A stretch of 33,315 nt of DNA from Pseudomonadota bacterium (GCA_015222555.1 JADFVM010000169.1:1-33315); one strand, 5' to 3'; positions 22,676-31,251 are shown, counted from the stretch's first letter. Notes: generated by a model not told the origin, from the letters alone. Translations and numbers: made by a program.

Positions 22676-23569
22676 CTACTCCCTGACTTTCTTTTTTCTG
22701 TTTTGTTCATAAGCATCCCTTAAAAAGGGGTACAGATCAAGGGCATCCTTTTTTATGCTTTCATATTCACCGATATGATGGGATGCTTCATTCAATATAT
22801 TAAAAGATTTGACAGCCAGTTCCTCTTCCGCTTTTTTTATGTAACTTACAGGGTCCATGAAATAGTCAGGGACAAGGCCGACAACATCACGCAGGTTGGA
22901 TGGGCCGAGAAGAGGCAGGACGATGTGAAATCCACCTCCCAGGCCATAATGGCCCAGGGTTTGACCAAAGTCCTCAGGATAGGCCTCCAGGTTAAACCAG
23001 TTTTTTGCCGGGTCTCCAAGGCCGAGAATGCCCACTGTGGTGTTAACGCCGAAGCGCGTTAATTCTATGCCGGCGCGCTTAAATTTCAGTTGAAGGACGT
23101 TATTGACAAAACGAAGGGGAAAGAGAAGGTTATTAAAGAATCTTGTGACAGAGCGACGTGCGCTTAATGGAACAACTTTTTTGTAGCCGTTGGCCACCGG
23201 TTTGAGCAACCAGAAATAAAACTTATCATTAACAGATGTCATGATTCGGTTATAGCCGCTTAGGGGATCAAAAACTTCTTTGGAAGACGCCTCTTCAAAC
23301 TCTTCTTCCAGGTCGAAGAAGTCTTCATCTTCCTCGTTTTCAGAGCTGTCTATCACGCCCGCATCGGTGACGACCGCTGTTTCAAGTGATGCCATTAAAA
23401 TAGGTGTGGGCGTAAAGTCATAATTCTCTTGAAAAATGACCTCATTTTTTGCAAGGATTGGCTTGGTAGAGTGATTTGATCTGTCAATATCAGAGGGAAT
23501 GTAGGCATGAATAGCTGTGGCATGAAAGAGGAGAAAAATAAAGGCAAAAAAAATATAAAAACGGGACAT
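22676..23569 (-). CDS. mlaA: MlaA/VacJ-like outer-membrane protein, first gene of the mla-like operon
   Basis: 297 residues. The MlaA domain starts at FDPLSGYNRIM (about residue 100) and proceeds with LKPVANGYKKVVPLSARRSV, FFNNLLFPLRFVNNVLQ, TRFGVNTTVGILGLGDPA and the EDFGQTLGHYGLGGG signature ahead of LLGPSNLRDVVG. The N-terminus is a signal peptide (hydrophobic to about residue 22), but I see no lipobox cysteine, so it is unlikely to be a lipoprotein as E. coli MlaA is. Between the signal and the domain lies a linker of about 75 residues ending with an acidic Phe-rich stretch (76-98). MlaA forms a ring in the outer membrane that removes misplaced phospholipid from the outer leaflet. A good promoter lies upstream (23659-23687). 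Confidence 0.9.
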   Translation of the reverse strand: MSRFYIFFAFIFLLFHATAIHAYIPSDIDRSNHSTKPILAKNEVIFQENYDFTPTPILMASLETAVVTDAGVIDSSENEEDEDFFDLEEEFEEASSKEVFDPLSGYNRIMTSVNDKFYFWLLKPVANGYKKVVPLSARRSVTRFFNNLLFPLRFVNNVLQLKFKRAGIELTRFGVNTTVGILGLGDPAKNWFNLEAYPEDFGQTLGHYGLGGGFHIVLPLLGPSNLRDVVGLVPDYFMDPVSYIKKAEEELAVKSFNILNEASHHIGEYESIKKDALDLYPFLRDAYEQNRKKKVRE

Positions 23570-23658
23570 TTAAATGTTTAACCTCTTATAGCCATAGCCG
23601 GAACAAGTTTTTATTTTCAGTACTATTAAACCTGCATTTACAGAACAATAATTTAATC

Positions 23659-23687
23659 TTTATAACAGATTGGGGAAGATTAATCAA
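23659..23687 (-). promoter_or_regulatory. Promoter of the mla-like operon
   Basis: On the minus strand TTGATT (23687-23682), 17 bases, TATAAA (23664-23659) match a sigma-70 promoter well. It lies 90 bases before the mlaA-like start codon and within the 306-base gap that contains no gene. Confidence 0.55.
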
Positions 23688-23800
23688 CGCAGCAAAAATA
23701 AAAAATTGCGAATATTTTAAAGTGGTAAAACAGAGGTGTTTTTAAGTTTAATTGATGTGTCGATCAGATGTTTATTGCGTGGAAAGAAAGAATCTTCGAA

Positions 23801-23819
23801 AAACTGACATTTTCAGTTT
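23801..23819 (-). terminator. Weak terminator hairpin behind the wsp operon
   Basis: AAACTGA and TCAGTTT (23801-23807 and 23813-23819) form a 7-base-pair stem with a 5-base loop about 55 bases after the wspR-like stop. On the minus strand the descending arm continues into two further U residues. AT-rich and therefore only a moderate terminator. Confidence 0.4.
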
Positions 23820-23875
23820 CTTTACGGTTAACAGCAAGTATCGATGAAAATCAGAAAACGATCCTTCATGGACAG

Positions 23876-24883
23876 CTATTCAGCCATGATGCAACGGTTT
23901 CGACCTTCTTCCTTTGCCTTATAAAGAGCTTCATCGGCTCTGGCGACCAGATCGTCAGGATTGCCCGATTTGTCTGGCTGCATGACTGCAACACCAAGGC
24001 TGATACTGACAAAATCCGCTACATCTGAATAGGCATGTGGGATATTTTGTTTCTCAATATTTGCCCGCATTTCTTCTGCTACTTTTGCAGCCCCGTCAGC
24101 GTCTGTGCCGGGAAGTATGGCCACGAATTCCTCGCCTCCATAACGGGCAAGAAAGTCACCGGAGCGGATAATGGTCTCATCGAGAGTCGAGGCGACCTGT
24201 TTCAGGCAGTCATCTCCACCCTGATGTCCGTAACCGTCATTATATTTTTTGAAAAAGTCGATGTCGAGAATGACAACGGCAACCTGGTGCTTTTCTCTCC
24301 AGCCCCGTTTCCATTCCTGCGCCAGCATTTCATCAAAATGGCGGCGGTTGGCAATACCTGTGAGACCGTCAAGCACTGAAAGCCGCTGCAGGATGGCATT
24401 GCTTTTTTTCAGTTCTTCCTGAAGCTTTTCCATTTCACGGTATGCTTCGTCGCGTTGGAGCTGTAACAGATAGGTTTTAGAGTGCGCCCGGATTCTGGCA
24501 ACCAGTTCAATTTTGTCGGGCAATTTTACCAGGTAATCACTGGCGCCATTTTCAAAGGCCTGTCTCTTGGCCATAGGATCTTCCTTGGTGGAAAGGACAA
24601 TAACCGGGGTAGCCGACGTGGCAGGGTTGGCGCGATAAAACTTTAAAAGTGTATATCCGTCCACATCGGGCATGACAAGGTCCTGCAGGATGATGCTTGG
24701 CTGTATCTCGTTGGCTGTTTGGACGGCTTTTGACGATTCCTGACAATAATGGAACTCAATATCCTTGTCGTCCACCAGCATTCTGCGTATCGCTTCTGAT
24801 ACGATGGCCTGGTCATCTACGAGTAATACCACCGGATGGGGCAGGTCTTTTTTCTCTTCTTCAGGTATATGGTCTTCGCTCAT
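23876..24883 (-). CDS. wspR: WspR-like response regulator diguanylate cyclase
   Basis: 335 residues. A receiver domain (about 17-135) has the phosphoacceptor D68 in LQDLVMPDVDG, with DD pocket residues in LLVDDQ and the lysine in YLVKLP. A helical stalk (140-168) leads to a GGDEF domain with GGEEF at 249-253. The inhibitory site RxxD is present as RSGD at 240-243, five residues before GGEEF, so product inhibition is expected. The last gene of the operon, 12 bases behind cheB. In Pseudomonas, phosphorylated WspR clusters and makes c-di-GMP, driving biofilm formation; the same output is inferred here from gene order and domains. No EAL domain is present. Confidence 0.9.
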   Translation of the reverse strand: MSEDHIPEEEKKDLPHPVVLLVDDQAIVSEAIRRMLVDDKDIEFHYCQESSKAVQTANEIQPSIILQDLVMPDVDGYTLLKFYRANPATSATPVIVLSTKEDPMAKRQAFENGASDYLVKLPDKIELVARIRAHSKTYLLQLQRDEAYREMEKLQEELKKSNAILQRLSVLDGLTGIANRRHFDEMLAQEWKRGWREKHQVAVVILDIDFFKKYNDGYGHQGGDDCLKQVASTLDETIIRSGDFLARYGGEEFVAILPGTDADGAAKVAEEMRANIEKQNIPHAYSDVADFVSISLGVAVMQPDKSGNPDDLVARADEALYKAKEEGRNRCIMAE

Positions 24884-24895
24884 GATCGCAGTACT

Positions 24896-25927
24896 TTATT
24901 TGGATTTTATCTGATAAGCAAGTATTTTTTTTGTCAGCGCCTCAGCAATGTCATCAATGGGTAGAATGTCTACAGCGGCATTCAATTCAACGGCGGCCTT
25001 GGGCATGCCGTATACCCTGCATGTCTCCGCATTTTGCGCAACCGTATAGATTCCATTCTGCTTCAGTTGGAGTAAGCCATCAGCGCCGTCTTTGCCCATT
25101 CCTGTCAGAAGCGCTGCAACGGCTTTTCCGCCCCAGTTCTTAAGGATGCTGTTAAAAAAGACATCGACAGAAGGTCTGTAAGGAGTCTGTAATGGATTCT
25201 CTTTGTATACGAGGCAACTTCTCTCGTTAATATAGAGATGATTGTTCGTGCCGGCAACAAGAACCGTGCCGTGATTTAGCCTGTCCCCATCCATGGCAAG
25301 ACGTACGGGAAGTTTTGAATATTCACCAAGCCAGTCGGCAAAACCCTGTGAAAAGTTTTCGTCTACATGCTGCACAATAACAACGGCTGCCGGCAGGTCC
25401 TTTGGAAGAGTGGAAAGAATTTTTATGAGGGCTGCAGGCCCTCCTGTAGACGCTCCCAGTGCAAGTAAGCATTTGTCTGATGTGTCAGGTTTGGGTGACA
25501 CGCTTAAATTGAGTGAAGTTTTTTTCCGATCTGCATCGATGAGTTTGCCGATGGTCCGTATTTTCTTGAGAAGCTCATTTTTACCATCTGCCTCTCCACT
25601 TGTGCCGAGGATGGGGGTACTTACGGCATCCAGCGCGCCCACACTCATGGCCTCAAAAACTTTGGCTGCGTTGGCAGTGACTGAAGCGGTGACCACCAGT
25701 ATAGGACATGGGGAATTGGCCATGATGTTTCGAGATGCTTCCACACCATTCATCTCAGGCATGATGAGGTCCATAAGTATGAGATCAGGCACGTCGTCGG
25801 CACATCGACTCACCGCTTCCTTGCCGTCCTTTGCAATCCATGCAACCTCATATCCTTGTACCGTTGTTATGATGCGCCGCATGACTTCTACGGCCATTTT
25901 CATGTCATTGACGATGGCAATTCTCAT
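24896..25927 (-). CDS. wspF: WspF-like CheB protein-glutamate methylesterase
   Basis: 343 residues, usual CheB length. The receiver domain has D53 in LILMDLIMPEMNG. A linker of about 30 residues precedes the esterase domain with the catalytic triad S160 (LGASTGGP), H187 (VIVQHVD) and D280 (TGMGKDGADG). It demethylates (and may deamidate) glutamates on the receptor, opposing the CheR protein, and thus resets the Wsp receptor. Its start overlaps the end of the cheA gene by four bases. In P. aeruginosa, loss of wspF locks the system on, so this gene is expected to be the main brake. Confidence 0.92.
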   Translation of the reverse strand: MRIAIVNDMKMAVEVMRRIITTVQGYEVAWIAKDGKEAVSRCADDVPDLILMDLIMPEMNGVEASRNIMANSPCPILVVTASVTANAAKVFEAMSVGALDAVSTPILGTSGEADGKNELLKKIRTIGKLIDADRKKTSLNLSVSPKPDTSDKCLLALGASTGGPAALIKILSTLPKDLPAAVVIVQHVDENFSQGFADWLGEYSKLPVRLAMDGDRLNHGTVLVAGTNNHLYINERSCLVYKENPLQTPYRPSVDVFFNSILKNWGGKAVAALLTGMGKDGADGLLQLKQNGIYTVAQNAETCRVYGMPKAAVELNAAVDILPIDDIAEALTKKILAYQIKSK

Positions 25928-28698
25928 AGATTTCCTTCTCCGATAAGATCTGTAACAGCATTAAGAAAGGTATTGTCGTGAAAGCTGCCTTTCGTCAGAT
26001 AATAATCTGCGCCTGCGTCGAGACCGCGCCTGCGGTCTTCCGCCCTTTCCTTATAAGATACAATGATAACGGGAATAGAACTGAAGTTGCGGTCACTTTT
26101 GATCAAACGTACCAGTTCAAAACCGTCCATGCGCGGCATGTCAATATCGCTGATGATGAGGTCATAGTTCTGGTATGATCGAATGGCGTTCCAGCCGTCC
26201 CTTCCGTCTACGGCAATATCCACACTGTAACCTGCTTTTTCCAAAAGGTTGCGCTCCACTTCACGAACGGTGAGAGAGTCGTCCACCACCAGGATATGCT
26301 TGCGTTCTTCCTCTAAAGCTTCACTTAATGTGCGCTGCACTTTACCGATGCGATCTTTTTTTACAAGCGAGTCTACAGAATATACCAGATCATCTACATC
26401 AATGATCAAGACAGGTGAACCATCTTCAAGAAGCGCGGTGGCGCTAATATCGTCTATTTTACCAAGAAGTGGATCAAGGGTCTGCACGGCAAGTTCCTTT
26501 TGACCAATGAAGCGGTCAACCACAACGCCGTAGGTTTTTTCATGAGTACCAATTATTACGACAGACATCTCCTCCCCCTCAACTAGCTGCGATCCAAAAC
26601 CAAAGACAAGTGATGCTCCAACAATGCCTATGTTCTGACCATCTATACTGATGAACTGGTGGTCTTCAAGTACTTCGACATGATTGGAGGGGATTTTTAC
26701 GGCGTGATTGATCCGTGCCAGGGGAAAGGCGTAGGGTTCTCCGGCAATGTCCACAATCAATGTCGACATAACAGAAAGAGTTATAGGTAATTGCAGATGG
26801 AAACATGTGCCCTTTCCCAGTTCTGTCGTTGTTTTGATTGCCCCATGCATGGCCTGAATTGTGTCCAGCACGACATCGAGACCCACACCTCTACCAGACA
26901 GGTCTGTCACTTCATCCCTTGTTGAGAAGCGTGGAAGAAAAAGAAAGTCTAACAGCTCTTCTTCGCTTAGGTTTGCGCCCATCTCAGGTGTTACCTGACC
27001 TTTTTCAATGACCTTCTTTCTCAAATGGTCCAGATCTATACCACGTCCGTCATCTTCAATGATAATGGATAACATGCCATTACTATGTGTCGCAGTCAGC
27101 CGTATTAGTGCCTGTTCCGGTTTCTCTGACTCAAGACGCTCTTCCGGTGATTCAATGCCGTGGTCAATTGCATTACGCAAAAGATGGTTAAGAGGGGCTT
27201 CCATCTTTTCAAGAACATCTCTGTCCACCTGTGTAGCAAGCCCATTAATCTCAAGTCGGATCTTTTTCCCTAGTGACTTTGCAATATCGCGTACCATACG
27301 TTGAAAACCGTGGACACCATCTAAAAAAGGACGCATGCGTGTCACGATGGTTTCACGATGCAAGCGTTCAGACAGGTTAGTTATTCGTTGGTCATAGCTG
27401 TCAAGTTCACTTATCTGCTCGGAGAGTATTTGCCGGCATTTTACTGCCTTGGCTTGGGCCGCGTGCACCTGCTGTGATACAGTTTCACGGGCATGCAGGT
27501 CGTCCAACGTGTCTCTAAGGGAGTCAAGAACCTCGACCAGCTCAGTATGTTCGTGCTTTAATCTGCCCAGCGAAGACACATAGGGGTGCAACCATCCCGC
27601 TTCAACCTTAACTTCTCCGGCAAGGCTCATCAGGTAATTCCATCGTTCCGCGGTGACGCGCAGAACACGGTCTTTTTCTGCCTCTCCCTTGCTCTTTTTT
27701 GCAGGCTTTGCTTCGGTTTGTGATGATTGTTCGATTTGAGGTGATGTATTAGTTTCGGTGATTAAAATGCTGTCCTGAATCTCCTTTAGTGAGGCGTCAT
27801 CCTTTGATTTGATAAAACCGAGTGCTTTAAGAAGGTTTCCCAGACTATCGCCATGTTTTGTCCCCCAGTTGGCTATCTCATTTTCAGATAGTTTTGCAAT
27901 GGAGGTAATGGCATCAACCCCGGCAAGTAGCACATCGACGTAATCTGCATTGAGCGTAATATCAGAATTCTGGGCGGCAACAAAGACATCTTCCATGATA
28001 TGGGCCAGTTGCACCACCGGGTCGACACCCACCAGACGGGCGGCGCCTTTGACGGAGTGGGCGGCACGCATGAGCGCCTCCAGCCTTTTGGCAGCCGTGG
28101 GGTCTTCCTCCAGCGCCAGAAGAGATTCTGTGATAATTTTCCCCTGATCGGCCACTTCGGTGCGGAAGAGATCAATCATAGACGCATTGGCCAAATCAAC
28201 AGTTCTGTCGGCCGGTTGTTCCGCCTCGGTCTCTGCGGCTACTTCCTCCTTTTTTGATGAACGTGACGAAGGTTTCTCGGATATGGCCGTGCCAGGCTTG
28301 ATATCACCGATAGCGCCGACGATATCATCCATTTCTTTTTTGTGACTGTCTTCCCATCCCTTGATTTCTTCCTCGGAAAGTTCTGAAATCGAAGTGATCA
28401 GGTCATTGCCGCTTAACAGTATATCTACATGGTCGCTAGTAAGCACTATTTCTGCATTTTGAGCAGCGACAAAGGCATCTTCCATGACGTGGGCCAGTTT
28501 CACCACAGGATCGATACCAACAAGACGAGCGGCGCCTTTAACGGAATGAGCGGCACGCATTAGCGCCTCCAGGCGATCGGCAGCACTGGGGTCTTCCTCC
28601 AGTGCAAGCAGCCCGTCTGTTATGATTTTACCCTGTTCACCAACCTCTGTGCGGAACAGGTCAATCATGGAAAAATTACTTAGATCATCATTTGCCAT
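25924..28698 (-). CDS. wspE: WspE-like hybrid CheA histidine kinase with two Hpt domains
   Basis: 924 residues, longer than Pseudomonas WspE (about 755). Order: Hpt1 with phosphorylation site H51 (AAHSVKGAARLVG), a linker rich in Lys and Glu, Hpt2 with H214 in the same sequence, another linker, the dimerisation helices (about 345-450), the HATPase domain (about 455-630) with the N box LNHLLRNAIDHGIE near 500, DDGRGID and SGRGVGLDVV near 600. A CheW-like domain follows (about 640-775), then a receiver with D851 in DLIISDIDMPRMDG. It would autophosphorylate on signal from the receptor and pass phosphate to WspR and CheB; the receiver can act as sink. The two Hpt copies arose by tandem duplication. 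Joined to cheB by a 4-base overlap and placed 2 bases behind cheW. Confidence 0.92.
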   Translation of the reverse strand: MANDDLSNFSMIDLFRTEVGEQGKIITDGLLALEEDPSAADRLEALMRAAHSVKGAARLVGIDPVVKLAHVMEDAFVAAQNAEIVLTSDHVDILLSGNDLITSISELSEEEIKGWEDSHKKEMDDIVGAIGDIKPGTAISEKPSSRSSKKEEVAAETEAEQPADRTVDLANASMIDLFRTEVADQGKIITESLLALEEDPTAAKRLEALMRAAHSVKGAARLVGVDPVVQLAHIMEDVFVAAQNSDITLNADYVDVLLAGVDAITSIAKLSENEIANWGTKHGDSLGNLLKALGFIKSKDDASLKEIQDSILITETNTSPQIEQSSQTEAKPAKKSKGEAEKDRVLRVTAERWNYLMSLAGEVKVEAGWLHPYVSSLGRLKHEHTELVEVLDSLRDTLDDLHARETVSQQVHAAQAKAVKCRQILSEQISELDSYDQRITNLSERLHRETIVTRMRPFLDGVHGFQRMVRDIAKSLGKKIRLEINGLATQVDRDVLEKMEAPLNHLLRNAIDHGIESPEERLESEKPEQALIRLTATHSNGMLSIIIEDDGRGIDLDHLRKKVIEKGQVTPEMGANLSEEELLDFLFLPRFSTRDEVTDLSGRGVGLDVVLDTIQAMHGAIKTTTELGKGTCFHLQLPITLSVMSTLIVDIAGEPYAFPLARINHAVKIPSNHVEVLEDHQFISIDGQNIGIVGASLVFGFGSQLVEGEEMSVVIIGTHEKTYGVVVDRFIGQKELAVQTLDPLLGKIDDISATALLEDGSPVLIIDVDDLVYSVDSLVKKDRIGKVQRTLSEALEEERKHILVVDDSLTVREVERNLLEKAGYSVDIAVDGRDGWNAIRSYQNYDLIISDIDMPRMDGFELVRLIKSDRNFSSIPVIIVSYKERAEDRRRGLDAGADYYLTKGSFHDNTFLNAVTDLIGEGNL
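27874..28674 (-). repeat. Tandem duplication of the Hpt-encoding segment in the kinase gene
   Basis: Residues 9-112 (28674-28363) and 172-275 (28185-27874) can be aligned without gaps, 163 residues apart, with about 80 of 104 identical by my count. The central block from ALEEDP to the phosphorylated histidine and on to GAARLVG is nearly identical. The spacer has no similarity to the copies. Confidence 0.85.
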
Positions 28699-28700
28699 TC

Positions 28701-29387
28701 TTACTGAAGGCTCCTCTCTATCTGGGAAATCAATAAGTCCTCATCGATGCAACCCACAGATTTGCCGTCATACTTGATAATACCCCGCATATAACTTGCC
28801 AGTGAATCTGATAAAGTCTTGGGCAGCGCTTCCATCTCTTCCCCTTTGAAATGATAAATACCAATGATTTCAGTGACGGGAAATGCAAATCGTTTACCTT
28901 CTTTTTCAAGAACAAGCAAACGTTTGAATTTGGCGTGGCTTTCTTCATCATAATCACGCTCACCCTTTGAAAGACCGAGTATTGCGCCAAGAGAAAAGCA
29001 GGGTTGAACCTCTCCAGCCGAACTAACAACACCCTTTAAGATTGAATTCTTGTTATGGGGTAGCCTGTGGATTTTAGACATCTTTGTGATTTCTCTGCAA
29101 AGATTTGCAGCAAGCGTTACCCATTCGTCACCGATACGGAAGATAATAACCGCCCGTGTTTCAGATAATGCATCATCTTTATCCCCTGAAAGTACACTAG
29201 TCCATTCCCTGCGGTAATCCTCAGGCACACGTTGCTCATAAACTTCAAGGCTGGCCGCATGAAAGACATCGCAGTTGCGGCAGTGAATGACAGTTTCAAG
29301 TTCCGGACAACGTGGTGTCTCTGTTCCCCAGACACCAATCCGTTGCCAGCAATTTTCTCTATCAAGGTTTTTCTTTTTCTTAGCCAT
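28701..29387 (-). CDS. wspD: WspD-like CheW coupling protein with an N-terminal cysteine cluster
   Basis: 228 residues. After a basic start (AKKKKNLDR) there is a segment with four cysteines, C13, C27, C36 and C39, in the order NCW...RCPEL...HCRNCDVFHAASLEV. The same kind of Cys-rich opening is found in other WspD proteins. The CheW domain follows from about residue 80: RAVIIFRIGDEWVTLAANL, then HNKNSILKGVVSSAGEVQPC and the closing GIIKYDGKSVGCIDEDLL. It links the receptor to the kinase, beside the first CheW of the operon. Two coupling proteins per operon are normal for Wsp. The start is good, with GAGAAGGAG upstream; only 2 bases separate it from the kinase gene. Confidence 0.88.
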   Translation of the reverse strand: MAKKKKNLDRENCWQRIGVWGTETPRCPELETVIHCRNCDVFHAASLEVYEQRVPEDYRREWTSVLSGDKDDALSETRAVIIFRIGDEWVTLAANLCREITKMSKIHRLPHNKNSILKGVVSSAGEVQPCFSLGAILGLSKGERDYDEESHAKFKRLLVLEKEGKRFAFPVTEIIGIYHFKGEEMEALPKTLSDSLASYMRGIIKYDGKSVGCIDEDLLISQIERSLQ

Positions 29388-29417
29388 TGTTTATGATTTC
29401 CATCTCCTTCTCTGAAG

Positions 29418-30737
29418 CTATGACCCTGCCTTTTTGTCCTCTCTTCTTTTGACTCGTTCTGCGCGAGTTCTGAATCCTTCCGCTTTATTGAGATCACCCA
29501 TCCGCTCAGACAAAGTGGCTAAATAGGTGAGGGCTTCATAAAATGTCGGATCAAGATAAACAGCCTTTCTTAGGTACTCATCAGCCTGGTAGGCATCACC
29601 CATGGAATCCACTGCTTTACCGAGAATGAAATAGACTTGTGCTGACACAGCGTCCTCTTTTATCAGTTCTTCACATAGGGCAACCGTTTCCTTAAAGGCA
29701 CCCTCATCGGCCAACCTGATGGCTTCAGCAATTTTAGCTTCAGCATGGGAGGGCTGCTTTTCATTACTTTCATCCCTACGCTTCATGAGCGGGGGCTTTG
29801 CCGTCAGAGATTCAATCTTTGTGAGGGGCGGCGTCTTTCCCGGGACTGTTTGTTTCTTTTCCGGATCGGTTTGAATTTGAATTTTACTTCTTTCCCTCTG
29901 AATGGGTGTAGAAATATTGAGAAGGGCATTAATCCTTTTTGCCTCTTTTATTTTTGCAAAAGAAAAGGCCATGGGATAATCCAGTTGATCAAATCGATGG
30001 GTAGATAAACTTGCCGTTTCTGCATGACCAACAAAAAGAACACCGTCGCTGCAGAGTAATTGCGATAATGCTGCAATCGCCTTTTTCTTTGCCGATTCGT
30101 CAAAATAGATCAAAAGATTTCGGCAGAATATAACATCGTAACAGTCACGGTCAGAGACAAAATCATGGGCAAGCAGATTGCCCTGCTGAAAATTGACAGC
30201 GCCATGAACCTTATCTTTCAGGCGATATTCTTCGCCTTCTTTCGAAAAATGACGCTCACGAAAGTCGAGATCCTTCCCGCGGAATGAATAAGCGCGAAAT
30301 AATCCCGACTTAGCCGACTTGATAAACTGATCACTAATATCGACAGCGTCTATTTGAAACTGATCACTGTTCAGGCCCATATCGAAGAGAAGCATGGCAA
30401 TGGAATAGGGTTCCTCACCGGTAGAACAGGGAGCGCTCAGTATCCGTAATGGAGAAGTAGGCTCAATGTTTGTCCTGAATTGTCTGACATATTGCCCCAG
30501 TGCTGTAAATGGTGTTCTGTCACGAAAAAAGAATGTTTCCGGGATGACGACGGCCTCAGTGAGTTTTCGCAGTTCAGATGGATCATTGTTAAGCCTTTTA
30601 AGGTAATCATAAACGCTAGAGGAGCCACATTCGGACATGCACTTATGAATGTGCTTTTCAACTGTTGAAATGCCAATGGACTGAGCATTAAGTCCAATTT
30701 GATCTTCTAATAATTTTAAAACCAGTGTGATATCCAT
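29418..30737 (-). CDS. wspC: WspC-like CheR methyltransferase with C-terminal TPR
   Basis: 439 residues. The N-terminal helical part and the AdoMet-binding part form CheR: PETFFFRD near residue 67, the glycine-poor motif I as ILSAPCSTGEEPYSI at 99-113, an aspartate in VDISD near 150, and DVIFCRNLLIYFD near 205-217. After a disordered, basic linker (about 290-335), two or three TPR helical pairs occur from 345 to the end, including AQVYFILGKAVDSMGDAYQAD. It methylates receptor glutamates, opposing CheB. The TPR extension is the mark of WspC-type CheRs, where it is thought to hold the enzyme on its partners. No NWETF-like tether is seen at the receptor end. Confidence 0.9.
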   Translation of the reverse strand: MDITLVLKLLEDQIGLNAQSIGISTVEKHIHKCMSECGSSSVYDYLKRLNNDPSELRKLTEAVVIPETFFFRDRTPFTALGQYVRQFRTNIEPTSPLRILSAPCSTGEEPYSIAMLLFDMGLNSDQFQIDAVDISDQFIKSAKSGLFRAYSFRGKDLDFRERHFSKEGEEYRLKDKVHGAVNFQQGNLLAHDFVSDRDCYDVIFCRNLLIYFDESAKKKAIAALSQLLCSDGVLFVGHAETASLSTHRFDQLDYPMAFSFAKIKEAKRINALLNISTPIQRERSKIQIQTDPEKKQTVPGKTPPLTKIESLTAKPPLMKRRDESNEKQPSHAEAKIAEAIRLADEGAFKETVALCEELIKEDAVSAQVYFILGKAVDSMGDAYQADEYLRKAVYLDPTFYEALTYLATLSERMGDLNKAEGFRTRAERVKRREDKKAGS

Positions 30738-30774
30738 GGGCTACAATATTTTTAAAGTTGCCGGTGGCAAGACG

Positions 30775-31251
30775 CTAGTCATCTGACGATTCGCCTTTAA
30801 ACAAGATCTCGTAGGCCTCTTCCGGAAGTAGTTTTGCTATATTTATCCTTTGGGCAACACCCTTGTCATCGGTGGCAACACTATCGAGATAGGGCTCCTC
30901 TTCAAGATTGACACCTGAACTTGAAAACTCACTTTCATCCCAATTGACGGTTTCTGTTAAATGTTCATTGAGTATGCCTATGCAAAACTGCTGGCCATCG
31001 TCCTTATTATAGTTTGTCAGGACGATTCTCGAACTTAACTTGGGTTCACATTTTTTGTCAGTCATTAAATAGCAAACGTCTATGACGGGAATAGTTTTCC
31101 CTCTATAGTTCAAAAGACCAGCAACATAGGAAGGCGCTTTCGGGATCTTCTTCAGATGAACAAAGGGGATGATCTCTATCACATTTTTTGCTTCAAGGAG
31201 GTAGCGGTCATCACCCGATTTGAATTGCAGAAAGAGCATGATATTAATCAA
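30775..31251 (-). CDS. wspB: WspB-like CheW coupling protein
   Basis: 158 residues, usual CheW length. Typical order: LQFKSGDDRYLLEAKNVIEI, FVHLKKIPKAPSYVAGLLNY with the conserved Arg-Gly (RGKTIPVIDV), and a second half with LTNYNKDD and GILNEHLTETV. The end shows a KLLPEEAYEILF helix. It is the receptor-proximal coupler of the operon, partner of the receptor gene with which it overlaps by four bases (31248-31251). Start and stop are both clear. Function is as adaptor between receptor and CheA kinase. Confidence 0.9.
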   Translation of the reverse strand: MINIMLFLQFKSGDDRYLLEAKNVIEIIPFVHLKKIPKAPSYVAGLLNYRGKTIPVIDVCYLMTDKKCEPKLSSRIVLTNYNKDDGQQFCIGILNEHLTETVNWDESEFSSSGVNLEEEPYLDSVATDDKGVAQRINIAKLLPEEAYEILFKGESSDD

